From the NCBI GenBank assembly GCA_020635135.1, contig JACKAJ010000015.1:1054001-1118000 (forward strand): 64,000 nucleotides of DNA, written 5' to 3'. Below are positions 8,853-17,428 of this stretch, one piece after another; positions within the stretch are counted from its first letter, which is position 1; every line of letters starts with the position of its first letter. A program made the translations under genes and the position numbers. This stretch comes from Halobacteriovoraceae bacterium. Its GTDB lineage: Bacteria > Bdellovibrionota > Bacteriovoracia > Bacteriovoracales > Bacteriovoracaceae. The notes under the pieces were generated by a model, which saw only the letters and a program-made list of their open reading frames with translations, was not told the origin of the DNA and made no database searches.

Positions 8853-9257
8853 CTAACCCTCAATCCAGATGAAATCGTTGCTCGTCCCTAAACAAGTTTC
8901 CAAAGTAGTTTCTACGCTCCAATAGGTTTGGACGTCCTCGCCTTCGATTTCCATATTAACTTCGACAAAAGTTCTTATTGAAGGTCCTAGTTCCATAACA
9001 CTTGTTTCTTCAATATCCAAAACGATGACAACTGATTGCTGAAGTTCCTCTATTTTTTCTTTAGTTATTTTTATAGAACGAGAGTCTCCTCCATACATAA
9101 ACCCATCTGGAAGAGCTCCAAGATGCTCTACATCTTTTTCTTTCACAACTTCAAAAAGTGTTTTTATAGAATTTTCAACAAGCTCAGAACAGACATTAGA
9201 GCTCATAGAATAAGAATTAAAAGACATCATGAAAAAAAGACATGTTAGAAATTTCAT
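8853..9257 (-). CDS. Secreted protein of unknown function (134 aa)
   Basis: Not recognised. The ATG at 9257 has GGAGG at ideal spacing and gives the signal peptide MKFLTCLFFMMSFNSYS; an in-frame upstream start at 9269 lacks this. The mature domain has a Cys near each end (NVCSEL and ETCLGTS), which may pair. The pattern of helix, beta strands and a final IWIEG is like small periplasmic NTF2/SnoaL-type or lipoprotein domains, but no family can be named. It is convergent with the isochorismatase-like gene, and both lie between the two palindromes. Confidence 0.7.
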   Translation of the reverse strand: MKFLTCLFFMMSFNSYSMSSNVCSELVENSIKTLFEVVKEKDVEHLGALPDGFMYGGDSRSIKITKEKIEELQQSVVIVLDIEETSVMELGPSIRTFVEVNMEIEGEDVQTYWSVETTLETCLGTSNDFIWIEG

Positions 9258-9340
9258 AAAACCCTCCACTTAGATCAAAATGTGGGCGAACTTTACAAAA
9301 AATAAACTCTCGAGTGAAGACTCACTGTGTAATATATTGT

Positions 9341-9417
9341 TTTTAAGTGCCAGCCTCTTTTCGTTAAACCGGTGCGTTTATTGCACTGGTTTAACGAAAA
9401 GAGCCTGGCACCTAAAA
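9341..9417. repeat. Imperfect 35-bp palindrome, copy 2 of the dispersed pair
   Basis: Arms at 9341-9375 and 9383-9417 pair over 35 positions with three imperfect ones: A-C, C-C and a G-T wobble. The right arm matches copy 1 over its last 31 bases except one base. It starts three bases after the nadB stop codon, and the arms end in TTTTA/TAAAA. It can therefore serve as a terminator for nadB and for anything arriving from the other side. Confidence 0.8.
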
Positions 9418-9419
9418 GG

Positions 9420-10955
9420 TTAATTGCGAAGAGACGAAGAAAGAACGGCAAACGCAACCTCAATAGAGTTGCGAAGACCAATCAATTCATCGTGAGGTTG
9501 AGTATGGCGGTAAAACTTTTGAACTTGCAGGTAAAGCTCACGAAACATGGCCTGAGCCCGCAAAAGACGATTGCGCGAACGATTGATCCCTACGTAATTC
9601 CACATGGTCTGGCGAACAATCATTTTATCTTGAGAGACGAGACCCAGATCGAGTTCATCACTGGCAAGCACCCAGTTTTTAATTTTGTGATTATCATAAA
9701 AATCGCGCGGCTTTTCTTTAAGTTCTCTAGCGATGTGAGTTCCCGCCCGATAGCCCCAAGTTAGTCCTTCTAAAAGAGAAGTTGAAGCGAGTCGGTTAAC
9801 TCCGTGAAGTCCAGTACAAGAAACTTCACCAACAGCGTAGAGATTTTTAATAGAGCTTTGCCCATCCAAATTAACTTTAATTCCCCCACAAGTATAGTGA
9901 GCCGCAGGAACCACGGGAATTGCACTGGAAGTAAAATCTATTTTGTAATCTTTGAGATAATTATTGATATTGGGAAAGCGATCCTGAAGCCAATTGGGAT
10001 CTTTGTGGGAAATATCCAAATACACACAATCGTCTTTGTTCTCGAGCATTTCATTGACGATGGCATGAGAGACCACATCCCTAGGAGCCAATTCTCCATC
10101 TGGGTGGTAGCGATCCATAAAGCGCTCACCCTTTTCATTGTAGAGAACTCCACCCTCACCTCTTACGGCTTCAGAAATTAAAAAGCGGCGATGGTGAGAG
10201 CGACTAAAAAAAGTGGTGGGGTGAAATTGAATGTGCTCCATATTGAGAAGCACAGCCCCTGCTCTCTTGGCCATGGCAATCCCATCACCTCGGGCTCCTT
10301 CACTATTAGTGTGGTGATGATAAAGAGCACTAAATCCCCCCGTCGCTAATATAATTTTTTTGGCAATAAATTTTTCGACACAATTATCTTTTTGAGAAAA
10401 AACGTAAACTCCCACCACTTGGTTTTCTTCGTAGCGCTCTTGGATAGTCATCCCATGGTGAGATGGGGTAATCAAATCCAGAGCCGTTCTGGAAGTGAGG
10501 ATATCCACGTTTTTTAGCTGGGAAACGTAATTTAAAAGAGAAATTTCAATGGATTTTCCCGTAGCATCTGTGTTGTAAATAATTCGAGGCTCGGAGTGAG
10601 CAGCCTCTTGGGTAAAACACAGTTTTCCTTCTTTGCTCTTGGTAAAAGGGGTGTGTGCCTTATCGATCAGAATTTCTTTGAGATATTGAGCGGATTCTTT
10701 TTGAAGAATGTCGATCGCTGGTCCAAAAGATGTATTGCTACTTGCCTTTTGAATATCTTCAGCAATGTGGTGATCATTTTCTTGGAGAAAAATGATCCCG
10801 CCTTGGGCCCAGAAGGTATTGGATTCCTCTGGTTTTTCAGCTCGCGTAATCACAGCTACGCTAAGTCCCTCTTCGGCTAGTTTTACGGCAGAAGAAAGCC
10901 CTGCTATCCCAGTACCTACTATCACAACATCATAAAATTTTGTATCACCGTTCAT
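9420..10955 (-). CDS. nadB: L-aspartate oxidase NadB
   Basis: NadB oxidises L-aspartate to iminoaspartate, the first step of de novo NAD synthesis. Its 511 residues show an N-terminal FAD site (VVIVGTGIAGLSSAVKLAEEG), the THR-like substrate region (HPTTFFSRSHHRRFLISEAVRGEGG), the HYTCGGIKVN stretch and the GEVSCTGLHGVNRLASTSLLE FAD signature. The C-terminal helical part with WNYVGINRS is typical of NadB rather than succinate dehydrogenase. The start codon overlaps the nadC stop by four bases (ATGA), so nadC-nadB form an operon. NadA, the next enzyme, is not in the window. Copy 2 of the palindrome follows the stop codon directly. Confidence 0.96.
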   Translation of the reverse strand: MNGDTKFYDVVIVGTGIAGLSSAVKLAEEGLSVAVITRAEKPEESNTFWAQGGIIFLQENDHHIAEDIQKASSNTSFGPAIDILQKESAQYLKEILIDKAHTPFTKSKEGKLCFTQEAAHSEPRIIYNTDATGKSIEISLLNYVSQLKNVDILTSRTALDLITPSHHGMTIQERYEENQVVGVYVFSQKDNCVEKFIAKKIILATGGFSALYHHHTNSEGARGDGIAMAKRAGAVLLNMEHIQFHPTTFFSRSHHRRFLISEAVRGEGGVLYNEKGERFMDRYHPDGELAPRDVVSHAIVNEMLENKDDCVYLDISHKDPNWLQDRFPNINNYLKDYKIDFTSSAIPVVPAAHYTCGGIKVNLDGQSSIKNLYAVGEVSCTGLHGVNRLASTSLLEGLTWGYRAGTHIARELKEKPRDFYDNHKIKNWVLASDELDLGLVSQDKMIVRQTMWNYVGINRSRNRLLRAQAMFRELYLQVQKFYRHTQPHDELIGLRNSIEVAFAVLSSSLRN

Positions 10956-11800
10956 TTTGAATATTTAAGAGAGATATCCACTTTCAGTGGAAAACTTGTT
11001 AACATCCCAACACTAATGGCATCAATGCCTTCAATATTATATTCTTGAATATTTTCGAGAGTCACACCGCCAGAAATTTCGTAAGTCATTCCACTTTTCT
11101 TTAATGACAGGGCCTTGACGATATTCTCTTTGCTAAAATTATCGAGCATAACGTGTTGAACACCACATTCTATGGCCTCTACCAGTTCTTTCAAATCGTG
11201 AATTTCCACGATTACAGGAGTATAGAAACTCTGAGTGCTTTTAAAAAACTCTAGGGATTTTTTTATTCCACCAAAAAACTGCTTATGGTTGTCTTTAATC
11301 ATAAAACAATCGAGTTGCCCCATCCGATGATTAATACCACCACCAACAGTCACAGCGTATTTTTCCAAAGAGCGCAAACCTGGAGTGGTTTTTCGAGTAT
11401 CAAGAATGGCGATCTTATTGTTGTTTAATTTCTCTTTAAACATTTTGGTAGTGGTCGCAATACTTGAAAGACGAGTGAGAATGTTCAAAGCAATCCGCTC
11501 TCCTGTTAAGGCAACATTAAAAGGAAGCTCAAAGTTCAATTCACTTTTTTCATCCCCTTTAAAATCTTGTCCCTCGTACTCTTTAAAGAAATCAGAATCG
11601 AGAGCTTGTGGTTGTAAATAATTAAAGCCCTCTACAAAAAAAGGAAGCCCAGCTAAAGTGAGGTCACTTTTAATTTTAAGCTGACAATTGACTTTTTGAG
11701 TGGGCAAAGAAGAGAAGTAATGAAAGTTTCGATGAAGGTCATCTTCTTCAAAAAACCCCTGAATTGCTTTTCTGAAAAATATTTGATTTGCCTCGGCCAT
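10952..11800 (-). CDS. nadC: Nicotinate-nucleotide pyrophosphorylase NadC
   Basis: Quinolinate phosphoribosyltransferase makes nicotinate mononucleotide from quinolinate and PRPP. Family hallmarks are GERIALNILTRLSSIAT, the DTRKTTPGLRSLEKYAV stretch, GGGINHRMGQLDCFMIKDNH and a C-terminal SGGVTLENIQEY barrel strand with GIDAISVGMLT. The ATG at 11800 follows GGAAAG at good spacing and is preferred. An in-frame GTG at 11815 would add five residues. It is first in the nadC-nadB operon and divergent from the gene at 11830, leaving about 30 bases for both promoters. Confidence 0.95.
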   Translation of the reverse strand: MAEANQIFFRKAIQGFFEEDDLHRNFHYFSSLPTQKVNCQLKIKSDLTLAGLPFFVEGFNYLQPQALDSDFFKEYEGQDFKGDEKSELNFELPFNVALTGERIALNILTRLSSIATTTKMFKEKLNNNKIAILDTRKTTPGLRSLEKYAVTVGGGINHRMGQLDCFMIKDNHKQFFGGIKKSLEFFKSTQSFYTPVIVEIHDLKELVEAIECGVQHVMLDNFSKENIVKALSLKKSGMTYEISGGVTLENIQEYNIEGIDAISVGMLTSFPLKVDISLKYSK

Positions 11801-11829
11801 AAAAAAACTTTCCACTTAAGATAGGTTTT

Positions 11830-12798
11830 ATGCGCTCTCTATCTTATCTTTTTGTCCTCATCGCAAGTTTTACTCTTTTTTCTTTTCAATGTAAAAAAGC
11901 GCAATTAGCTATCCACCCTTATATTCGTCCTGCCCCTACTCTTCCTCCCCATTGGGGCTCTTCTCAACCTGGCCAACTCGGAGCATTAGAGCGCGCTTTT
12001 CTCTTGGGCGATAAAAAGCGCTTGGAAAAAGCTAAACTTAAAATCTACAAGGAGTTGAACCTCCTGCACCTCTTCACGCCCTCAGGACTCCATTTCTATC
12101 CCTTCGCTCAACTTTTTAGTTTCTTCTTAAACCCTCACTGGTTAACCCCGCTTTATTTTCTCATTTTCATCTTATTACAATGGCTTCCTGGATTTTGGGC
12201 ATTGAAAAGAATTTTACTCCTCAAGTCTCTCTATGAATTTTTTCAATGTACACCATTTCGTTTTCATTACAGCCAGGTTTTTTTCTTGGCCTTTAGCATA
12301 GATTTTTTATGGGGAACTTATAGGGAAATGCCTTTGAGCTTTTGCTATAGTTTTTTATTTCTTGGTTCATTAGTTTGCTGCCAAAACAAGCGAGAAGTTT
12401 ACTTTGCGCTCATCATTGCGCAACTTTTATCCCTTGCTATTTTTCAAAAGCCTGTCTACTTTTTTTCTCTACTTTTGAACCTTCCACTTTCACTTCTTTT
12501 CAGTAGCATCTTTCCACTTCTTTTTTTTAATTTTTGGCTACCCATCTTTTCATTTCAACAATCACTTAACCAATACTTCATCTTAGCCTTTGATACACTT
12601 GTTCAGTGGATATACCAGACGACAACACTTCCTCCACCCATTTGGGTGTCCCCTCTTTTTGTTTTTAGCTTCATTTTGGTTTTTAATTTAAGATCAAATT
12701 TTTTAGTGCTAGCCCTATGTCTTTATCCAAACACAATCCAAGAAATATCTCTGCACTTATTCAAGCACAAGACTCTCTATAAATATATATCAATATAA
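11830..12798 (+). CDS. ComEC/Rec2-like membrane protein (competence domain only)
   Basis: A 322-residue, very hydrophobic protein with about eight to nine membrane segments. The segment LLHLFTPSGLHFYPF (about 77-91), preceded by GALERAFLLGDKKRLEKAK, resembles the ComEC competence-domain signature in which HLLAxSGLHV follows an LxxGD element. ComEC is the inner-membrane DNA channel in natural transformation. This protein is much shorter than full ComEC and lacks both the OB-like N-domain and the metallo-beta-lactamase domain. It could be a degenerate or split ComEC, or an unrelated membrane protein with a chance match. Its last 22 bases overlap the convergent gene at 12777. Confidence 0.5.
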   Translation: MRSLSYLFVLIASFTLFSFQCKKAQLAIHPYIRPAPTLPPHWGSSQPGQLGALERAFLLGDKKRLEKAKLKIYKELNLLHLFTPSGLHFYPFAQLFSFFLNPHWLTPLYFLIFILLQWLPGFWALKRILLLKSLYEFFQCTPFRFHYSQVFFLAFSIDFLWGTYREMPLSFCYSFLFLGSLVCCQNKREVYFALIIAQLLSLAIFQKPVYFFSLLLNLPLSLLFSSIFPLLFFNFWLPIFSFQQSLNQYFILAFDTLVQWIYQTTTLPPPIWVSPLFVFSFILVFNLRSNFLVLALCLYPNTIQEISLHLFKHKTLYKYISI

Positions 12799-13547
12799 GG
12801 TTCACTTACTTTAATGTATTTGCTTTTCACAGAACTCAAATTTTTAAAAAACATTTTATAAATATCAATTATTCCCAATTTCAATCTTATAACTTCAATT
12901 TTTAATATTCGCTGGACAGGGTCCCAAAAAGTTTTCCCTTCACCGGTCAAATTTCCAGAGATAAATGCTTTAAACTTTGCTTTAAATTCAATTTTATTTT
13001 TATAAGAATCCAGCACGAGGTTTTCAAAATGAAAGCGTTCCTTCCCATTAACGGCAATCAAATCAGTTAAGTTAATCTTGCCACTTCCGAGACAAGTCTC
13101 AAGAAAACTCGCAACAGGATCGTTCAGTGTCGACTGATAATCACGACAATTTCCCGATAAGTTTTCAGCAGTAAAGGTTCCCGTAAAAAACTGGGATGCA
13201 AGCTTTGATAGTCCAACTTTGAGGTCGCCTCCACTTACTGCCTTAGCTCCATAATTAACAGTCTCTACTTTTTGAGCCTCAGAAATAAACAATGGAAGGT
13301 CTTCAGCTAAGTATGTTGTCCCTGATTCAAATTCAATATTGAGATCATTTTGATCAAAGTACAGATCATAACTGGCTCCCACTCCGAGATAGTCCGTGCC
13401 ATTAACAAAAAAGATGTCTGCACTTCCTTGCCCAGAATTTCCGTTTCGAGAATAGGAAAAGCTTAATCCTTGAATATGATAATCGCTAGCTTGCGCAGAA
13501 ATGATAAAGAAGAGTGTTCCTAAAAAAGCAAATCCTTTGCTGAGCAT
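12777..13547 (-). CDS. Secreted protein of unknown function (256 aa)
   Basis: Not recognised. The ATG at 13547 follows AAAGGA six bases upstream and yields a signal peptide ending near AQASDY; the GTG at 13568 is less likely. The mature protein is rich in beta strands, and its first stretch is Gly/Ser/Asn-rich. It has one likely disulfide (NCRDYQS and ETCLGSG). The alternating polar and apolar pattern suggests a periplasmic or outer-membrane-facing beta protein. It overlaps the convergent ComEC-like gene by 22 bases at the 3' end. Confidence 0.7.
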   Translation of the reverse strand: MLSKGFAFLGTLFFIISAQASDYHIQGLSFSYSRNGNSGQGSADIFFVNGTDYLGVGASYDLYFDQNDLNIEFESGTTYLAEDLPLFISEAQKVETVNYGAKAVSGGDLKVGLSKLASQFFTGTFTAENLSGNCRDYQSTLNDPVASFLETCLGSGKINLTDLIAVNGKERFHFENLVLDSYKNKIEFKAKFKAFISGNLTGEGKTFWDPVQRILKIEVIRLKLGIIDIYKMFFKNLSSVKSKYIKVSEPYIDIYL

Positions 13548-13649
13548 AACAATTCCTTTGTTATCCACAAATATTTGTGCTTACTTTAATTTTACACGGA
13601 TCTTAAATAGATTAAAACGGCAATTAAGGTGCTCTCACAAGTAAATCAA

Positions 13650-14936
13650 TCAATTGATTTTCATCTTTTCTTTCATATGATCGAAGGTTTTTTCTTCCTT
13701 AATCGCATAGAGAAGATTTTTCTTGAGGTTTTCGTTTTCCCCATAAATCTTTTTGACTTCCTCTACACTCATTCCTGACATATCTGCCATGTCTTTGTAA
13801 CGAGCCTCAAGATCTGATTCGCTTGATTCAGCCTTGAGAGTTTCAGAAATTTTATTGAGGATTAGTCCTGAGCGAACTTGAAATTCGGCTTTCTTTCTAA
13901 CGTCATCTTGCCACTTACTAAAATATTCTTTCATCATATCGTCATTAAAGCCACTTTGTTTTAATGAGCGAGCAGTGTCTTCTTGAATTGCTTTCATTTG
14001 TTGAAGGACGAGGGCATTGGGAATATCAAATGAATTTTCTTCCACAAGTTTTTCTAAGATGGCTTGGTGAAGATTCTCATCTGCTTTTCTTTTTTTCTCA
14101 GTTTTAAGTCGAGAAAGAGTTTTCTTTTCAAAGTCTGCAACTGATTCAAAGTTGTATTCTTTAACAAGTTCATCTGTAAGTTCAGGAAGAACCTTTTCTT
14201 TGATTTCTAAAAGTTCAACATGAAATTTTACTGGCGCACCTTTGAGATCTTCAGCATGGTAATCTTCTGGAAAAGTCACTTCAATTGTTTTCTTCTCTCC
14301 AGTTTTCATCCCTACCATCCCTTCTTCAAAACCAGGAATGAATTGCTGTGATCCAATTTCAAGAAGATATTCAGATCCCTTCATGTTATCAGGTTTTTCT
14401 CCACCTGATTTCTCACCTTCAAAATTCAAAACTGCAAACAAACCTTTTTCAAGTTTTTTCTCTTTATCTTCAATAACCTTAACTTGAGACTTGGCTTCTT
14501 GAATTTGTTTTTTTATTTTTTCGAGATCTTCGTCTTTAACTTCATCTTTTTCTCTGGTGAACTCATAACTAGAATAATCTTTGATGCTAATTTCCGGAAA
14601 AACTTCAATAGTTGCTTCAAAAGCAACATTCTTTTTATCGGCTTCATACTTTGTATTGCTAAACTCAGGATAGCCAAGTGGCTGAAGCCCTTCTTTTTCA
14701 ATGGCGTTATAAAATTCTTTTGAAACAAAACCATAAAGAGCTTCGTTTTCAACTTGAGGACCATAATATTTCTGGATTACTGAAAGTGGAGCCTTTCCAG
14801 GACGAAATCCTTTCAACTGAGCCGTTTTTTGCTTTTTGCTGAGAGCTTCTTGAATTTGCTCAGAAAGATCAACTGATTCAAATTCAAAAACAATTTTTTT
14901 GGTACAATCATTCACGTTTTGCACTGTGTAATTCAT
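13650..14936 (-). CDS. tig: Trigger factor
   Basis: Trigger factor is the ribosome-bound chaperone and peptidyl-prolyl isomerase that meets nascent chains at the exit tunnel. The ATG at 14936 (MNYTVQNVN) gives 428 residues, the usual length, and has GGGGAG eight bases upstream; the longer open frame to 15005 is not used. The N-terminal domain contains GFRPGKAPLSVIQKYYG, the ribosome-docking signature. The FKBP-type domain is seen at GLFAVLNFEGE through PEDYHAEDLKGAPVKFHVEL. The C-terminal part is the long helical substrate-binding domain. Confidence 0.96.
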   Translation of the reverse strand: MNYTVQNVNDCTKKIVFEFESVDLSEQIQEALSKKQKTAQLKGFRPGKAPLSVIQKYYGPQVENEALYGFVSKEFYNAIEKEGLQPLGYPEFSNTKYEADKKNVAFEATIEVFPEISIKDYSSYEFTREKDEVKDEDLEKIKKQIQEAKSQVKVIEDKEKKLEKGLFAVLNFEGEKSGGEKPDNMKGSEYLLEIGSQQFIPGFEEGMVGMKTGEKKTIEVTFPEDYHAEDLKGAPVKFHVELLEIKEKVLPELTDELVKEYNFESVADFEKKTLSRLKTEKKRKADENLHQAILEKLVEENSFDIPNALVLQQMKAIQEDTARSLKQSGFNDDMMKEYFSKWQDDVRKKAEFQVRSGLILNKISETLKAESSESDLEARYKDMADMSGMSVEEVKKIYGENENLKKNLLYAIKEEKTFDHMKEKMKIN

Positions 14937-15048
14937 GGTTTTAGCTCCCCAAGGGTGTTCATTTTTTGATGGGGCGACCGTAACACAGAAAATCATTGGC
15001 CGCAAGTTTTTGTTAGCTCGTAAAGGTGTTCTTAGCCCTCCCCACGCC

Positions 15049-15076
15049 TTGACATAAAATTCTTACATTATAGATT
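15049..15076 (+). promoter_or_regulatory. Sigma-70-like promoter before the 251-aa secreted protein
   Basis: A consensus -35 TTGACA (15049-15054) is followed after 16 bases by TAGATT (15071-15076), which matches the -10 consensus at four of six positions. The start codon is about 43 bases downstream, with a CGGAG ribosome binding site. It lies in the gap between divergent tig and the secreted-protein gene and points toward the latter. Confidence 0.55.
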
Positions 15077-15118
15077 AGTGTCCCAAAGCTATTAGAAGCT
15101 TAACCAACGGAGTTAATA

Positions 15119-15874
15119 ATGCTGAATTGCTATCGCCTTCTTGTCTTATCCCTCTTGTTGCTATCCTTTCAAAGTTATTCACAGGAAGTTCGGCGATCAA
15201 CTGTTGCTGTGCCTTTTACAAACGTCTTCATCCCTTATGGCTTTGATAATAATGATATTGTTGAAATTGTAGTGAGTGGGATACTCCCTACACTCTGTCA
15301 CCAAAACCCCAGGGTTGAAATTAAAGAACGCTCTGGAGATACCATAAAACTGGTCGTCTACGCCGAAAAGCTGAATTCTTCCGATATGCTTTGCTTTAAC
15401 TCCATGACCCCCTACTATTTGCCTGTTGAGCTGGGACCACTCGATTATGGTTCCGATGGAAAGTATAAAATTTTTATCGAAAAATTCTTTGATATTGAAA
15501 ATAGACGCTCACTTGATCAAAGAGGTTACTATTTGCAAATTACAAAATCCAAAGGCCGTCTGCAAAATGAAAACCTCTACGCCAACGTAGAATATGTCTA
15601 TCAAGTTGGTCCTCGAACAATTGAAATTAGTGGTGTCCACCCCAGTACATGTATCGATCCTGATATAGAACTTATAGGAGTTCCGAATACTCTCGGCAAT
15701 GTTATTTCTGTTCTTCCCATTACTCGAAAAATTCCAGGAAAAGACTGTTCACGCCAAGAACTCGTTCCTTTTAAAATTCAATATGAAGTTCCTAAAAAGC
15801 TGACAAAGTCTGAAATTCTTATTCACGTAAGAAAAATTGATGGGACATCTGTGAACTTTATTTACAGGCAATAA
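15119..15874 (+). CDS. Secreted protein of unknown function (251 aa)
   Basis: Not recognised. A signal peptide (about 1-21) is followed by two probable beta-sandwich repeats. Each begins with a similar phrase containing ILPTLCHQNP or VHPSTCIDPD, and each has a second Cys further on (MLCFNSMTP and KDCSRQEL). This internal similarity suggests a tandem duplication of a domain of about 110 residues with one disulfide each. It is probably periplasmic or surface-exposed. The promoter at 15049 and the CGGAG before the ATG support expression. It is convergent with truA, with two bases between stop codons. Confidence 0.72.
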   Translation: MLNCYRLLVLSLLLLSFQSYSQEVRRSTVAVPFTNVFIPYGFDNNDIVEIVVSGILPTLCHQNPRVEIKERSGDTIKLVVYAEKLNSSDMLCFNSMTPYYLPVELGPLDYGSDGKYKIFIEKFFDIENRRSLDQRGYYLQITKSKGRLQNENLYANVEYVYQVGPRTIEISGVHPSTCIDPDIELIGVPNTLGNVISVLPITRKIPGKDCSRQELVPFKIQYEVPKKLTKSEILIHVRKIDGTSVNFIYRQ

Positions 15875-15876
15875 AA

Positions 15877-16674
15877 TCAATATTCTATTTTAACGAGATA
15901 AAGACCATTAGGGGGAGCGACCTCTCCCAATTTTTTTTCAATGGGATAATCAAGGGAATGAATAAACTCATCTAAAGTTATTTTCCCCCTCCCTAGATTA
16001 AAGAGTGCTCCCACAAGCAATCTTATCATCTGCTTTAAAAACCCATCACCTTGAATTTCGAGACAATAAATATTTTGTGAAGGAATATAGGGAATTTCAA
16101 AAGGCAAGTTTTCAACTTCTCTTAAACGGCATTCAAAAATCGTCCTCACAAAACTCTGAACACTTGTTCCCTCACAGTAATAGTTTTGAAAATTATGCTT
16201 ACCTTCAATTAATTTTGCAGCTTCTTGCATAAGCGGCATATCAACTTTGTAAGGCATTCTTGTTATAAATGGTTCACAAAAAGGGCTAATTTTATTAGAG
16301 GAAATAGCAAAATAATAGCAATACTTTTTTTTAAGACAGTTCTTAATGGGATGAAAATCATCCCCCACTTCACTCACATCTTTAACAAGAATATCTCCAG
16401 GAAGAATATCATTAAGGGCCTTTATCAATGAATTTGATGGTAATTTTTCATTGATCGAAAGTTTAGCGACTTGTTCTAATGCATGGACTCCACGGTCAGT
16501 GCGACTTGCTCCTAATAACTTAAACTCTCCCACTCCAGAGAGCTTCACAAGGGCTTTTTCTATTGTCGATTGAACAGTAGGCTGGTTTTCAAGTGGCTGC
16601 TTCTGCCAACCAAAATAGTGAGCTCCATTATACTGTAAACGTAAAAGATAATGTTCTTTAAAGGATGTCGTCAT
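15877..16674 (-). CDS. truA: tRNA pseudouridine synthase A
   Basis: TruA isomerises uridines 38-40 in the tRNA anticodon stem-loop. The catalytic motif SRTDRGVHALEQVAKL holds the nucleophilic Asp. YNGAHYFGWQKQP at the N-terminus and the final GDGFLKQMIRLLVGALFNLGRGK are family signatures. The ATG at 16674 is preferred; the in-frame TTG at 16686 would extend it by four residues. The gene starts inside the end of pssA, with a 17-base overlap, so the two are translationally coupled. It is the last gene of the pyrH-to-truA operon. Confidence 0.95.
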   Translation of the reverse strand: MTTSFKEHYLLRLQYNGAHYFGWQKQPLENQPTVQSTIEKALVKLSGVGEFKLLGASRTDRGVHALEQVAKLSINEKLPSNSLIKALNDILPGDILVKDVSEVGDDFHPIKNCLKKKYCYYFAISSNKISPFCEPFITRMPYKVDMPLMQEAAKLIEGKHNFQNYYCEGTSVQSFVRTIFECRLREVENLPFEIPYIPSQNIYCLEIQGDGFLKQMIRLLVGALFNLGRGKITLDEFIHSLDYPIEKKLGEVAPPNGLYLVKIEY

Positions 16675-17428
16675 CGTCCATTCCAATAAGTCCTTCCTTG
16701 AATTTTTTCCGATGCATGAGGAAGTACCCTATTGAAGCTAAGACATATAACGAAATAAGTGAAAAGAGAATAATTTCTTCGTAAATAATGATGGATGCTA
16801 ACACAACGATTGAAAGCAGGAGAATCTTCTTTTTGTGTCTAAAAACCATGGAAGAATTTTTAAAACTCATGAAAGGAATTGTACTCACCATCAGAAAAGC
16901 ATAAAAAAGAACATAAAAAAGATAAAAGCCTTTAAAATGAAAAATTCCCGTTTCTGTAGATAATAAAATAAAGCTGATCATTCCCAAAGCTGCTCCAGGG
17001 ATTGGTAAACCTTGAAAAAAATCAGAAGACGTTTTTGAAATATTCGCATTGAATCGAGCCAAACGAAATGCCCCACAAAGCATATAAAGAAAGGCAAACA
17101 CGATTCCTGCTCTTCCTGTGTTTTTAAGAAATTTGAGATAAAAAATCATGGAGGGGGCCAAGCCAAAGGAAATAAGATCGCTTAAACTATCAAATTGCTC
17201 TCCGAATGTGGATTGAGTGCCTGTCCAGCGAGCCACTCGCCCATCAAAAAGATCGAAAAGCGCACCTACTCCTACTAAAAAGCAAGCCTTATAATATTCA
17301 CCTTTTATCGCAAGAACGACAGCAAAGAAACCACACCCCATGTTGAGAGCCGTAAACAAATTAGGAAGAATGAAATGATATTTTTTAGATTCTGTATTAA
17401 TTTTATCTGTGGTTTCCATTGTGCTCAT
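16658..17428 (-). CDS. pssA: CDP-diacylglycerol--serine O-phosphatidyltransferase
   Basis: PssA makes phosphatidylserine from CDP-diacylglycerol and serine at the inner membrane. The CDP-alcohol phosphotransferase signature is complete: DGRVARWTGTQSTFGEQFD then SLSD, fitting D-G-x2-A-R-x8-G-x3-D-x3-D. About six to seven membrane segments follow. The start at 17428 has GGAG six bases upstream; the frame is open to 17458. The start lies within the end of the PSD-like gene (26-base overlap), linking synthesis with the presumed next step. CdsA, which supplies its substrate, is five genes upstream in the same operon. Confidence 0.93.
   Translation of the reverse strand: MSTMETTDKINTESKKYHFILPNLFTALNMGCGFFAVVLAIKGEYYKACFLVGVGALFDLFDGRVARWTGTQSTFGEQFDSLSDLISFGLAPSMIFYLKFLKNTGRAGIVFAFLYMLCGAFRLARFNANISKTSSDFFQGLPIPGAALGMISFILLSTETGIFHFKGFYLFYVLFYAFLMVSTIPFMSFKNSSMVFRHKKKILLLSIVVLASIIIYEEIILFSLISLYVLASIGYFLMHRKKFKEGLIGMDDDDIL

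Noticed and set aside
8000..9420. Insertion sequence or integron cassette between the two palindromes
   Set aside because: No transposase or integrase, no target-site duplication and no attC-like structure were seen; kept only as a possible REP-flanked cassette.
13640..15005. Trigger factor start at 15005
   Set aside because: The extra 23 residues have no family counterpart, while the ATG at 14936 has a good ribosome binding site and the canonical N-terminus.
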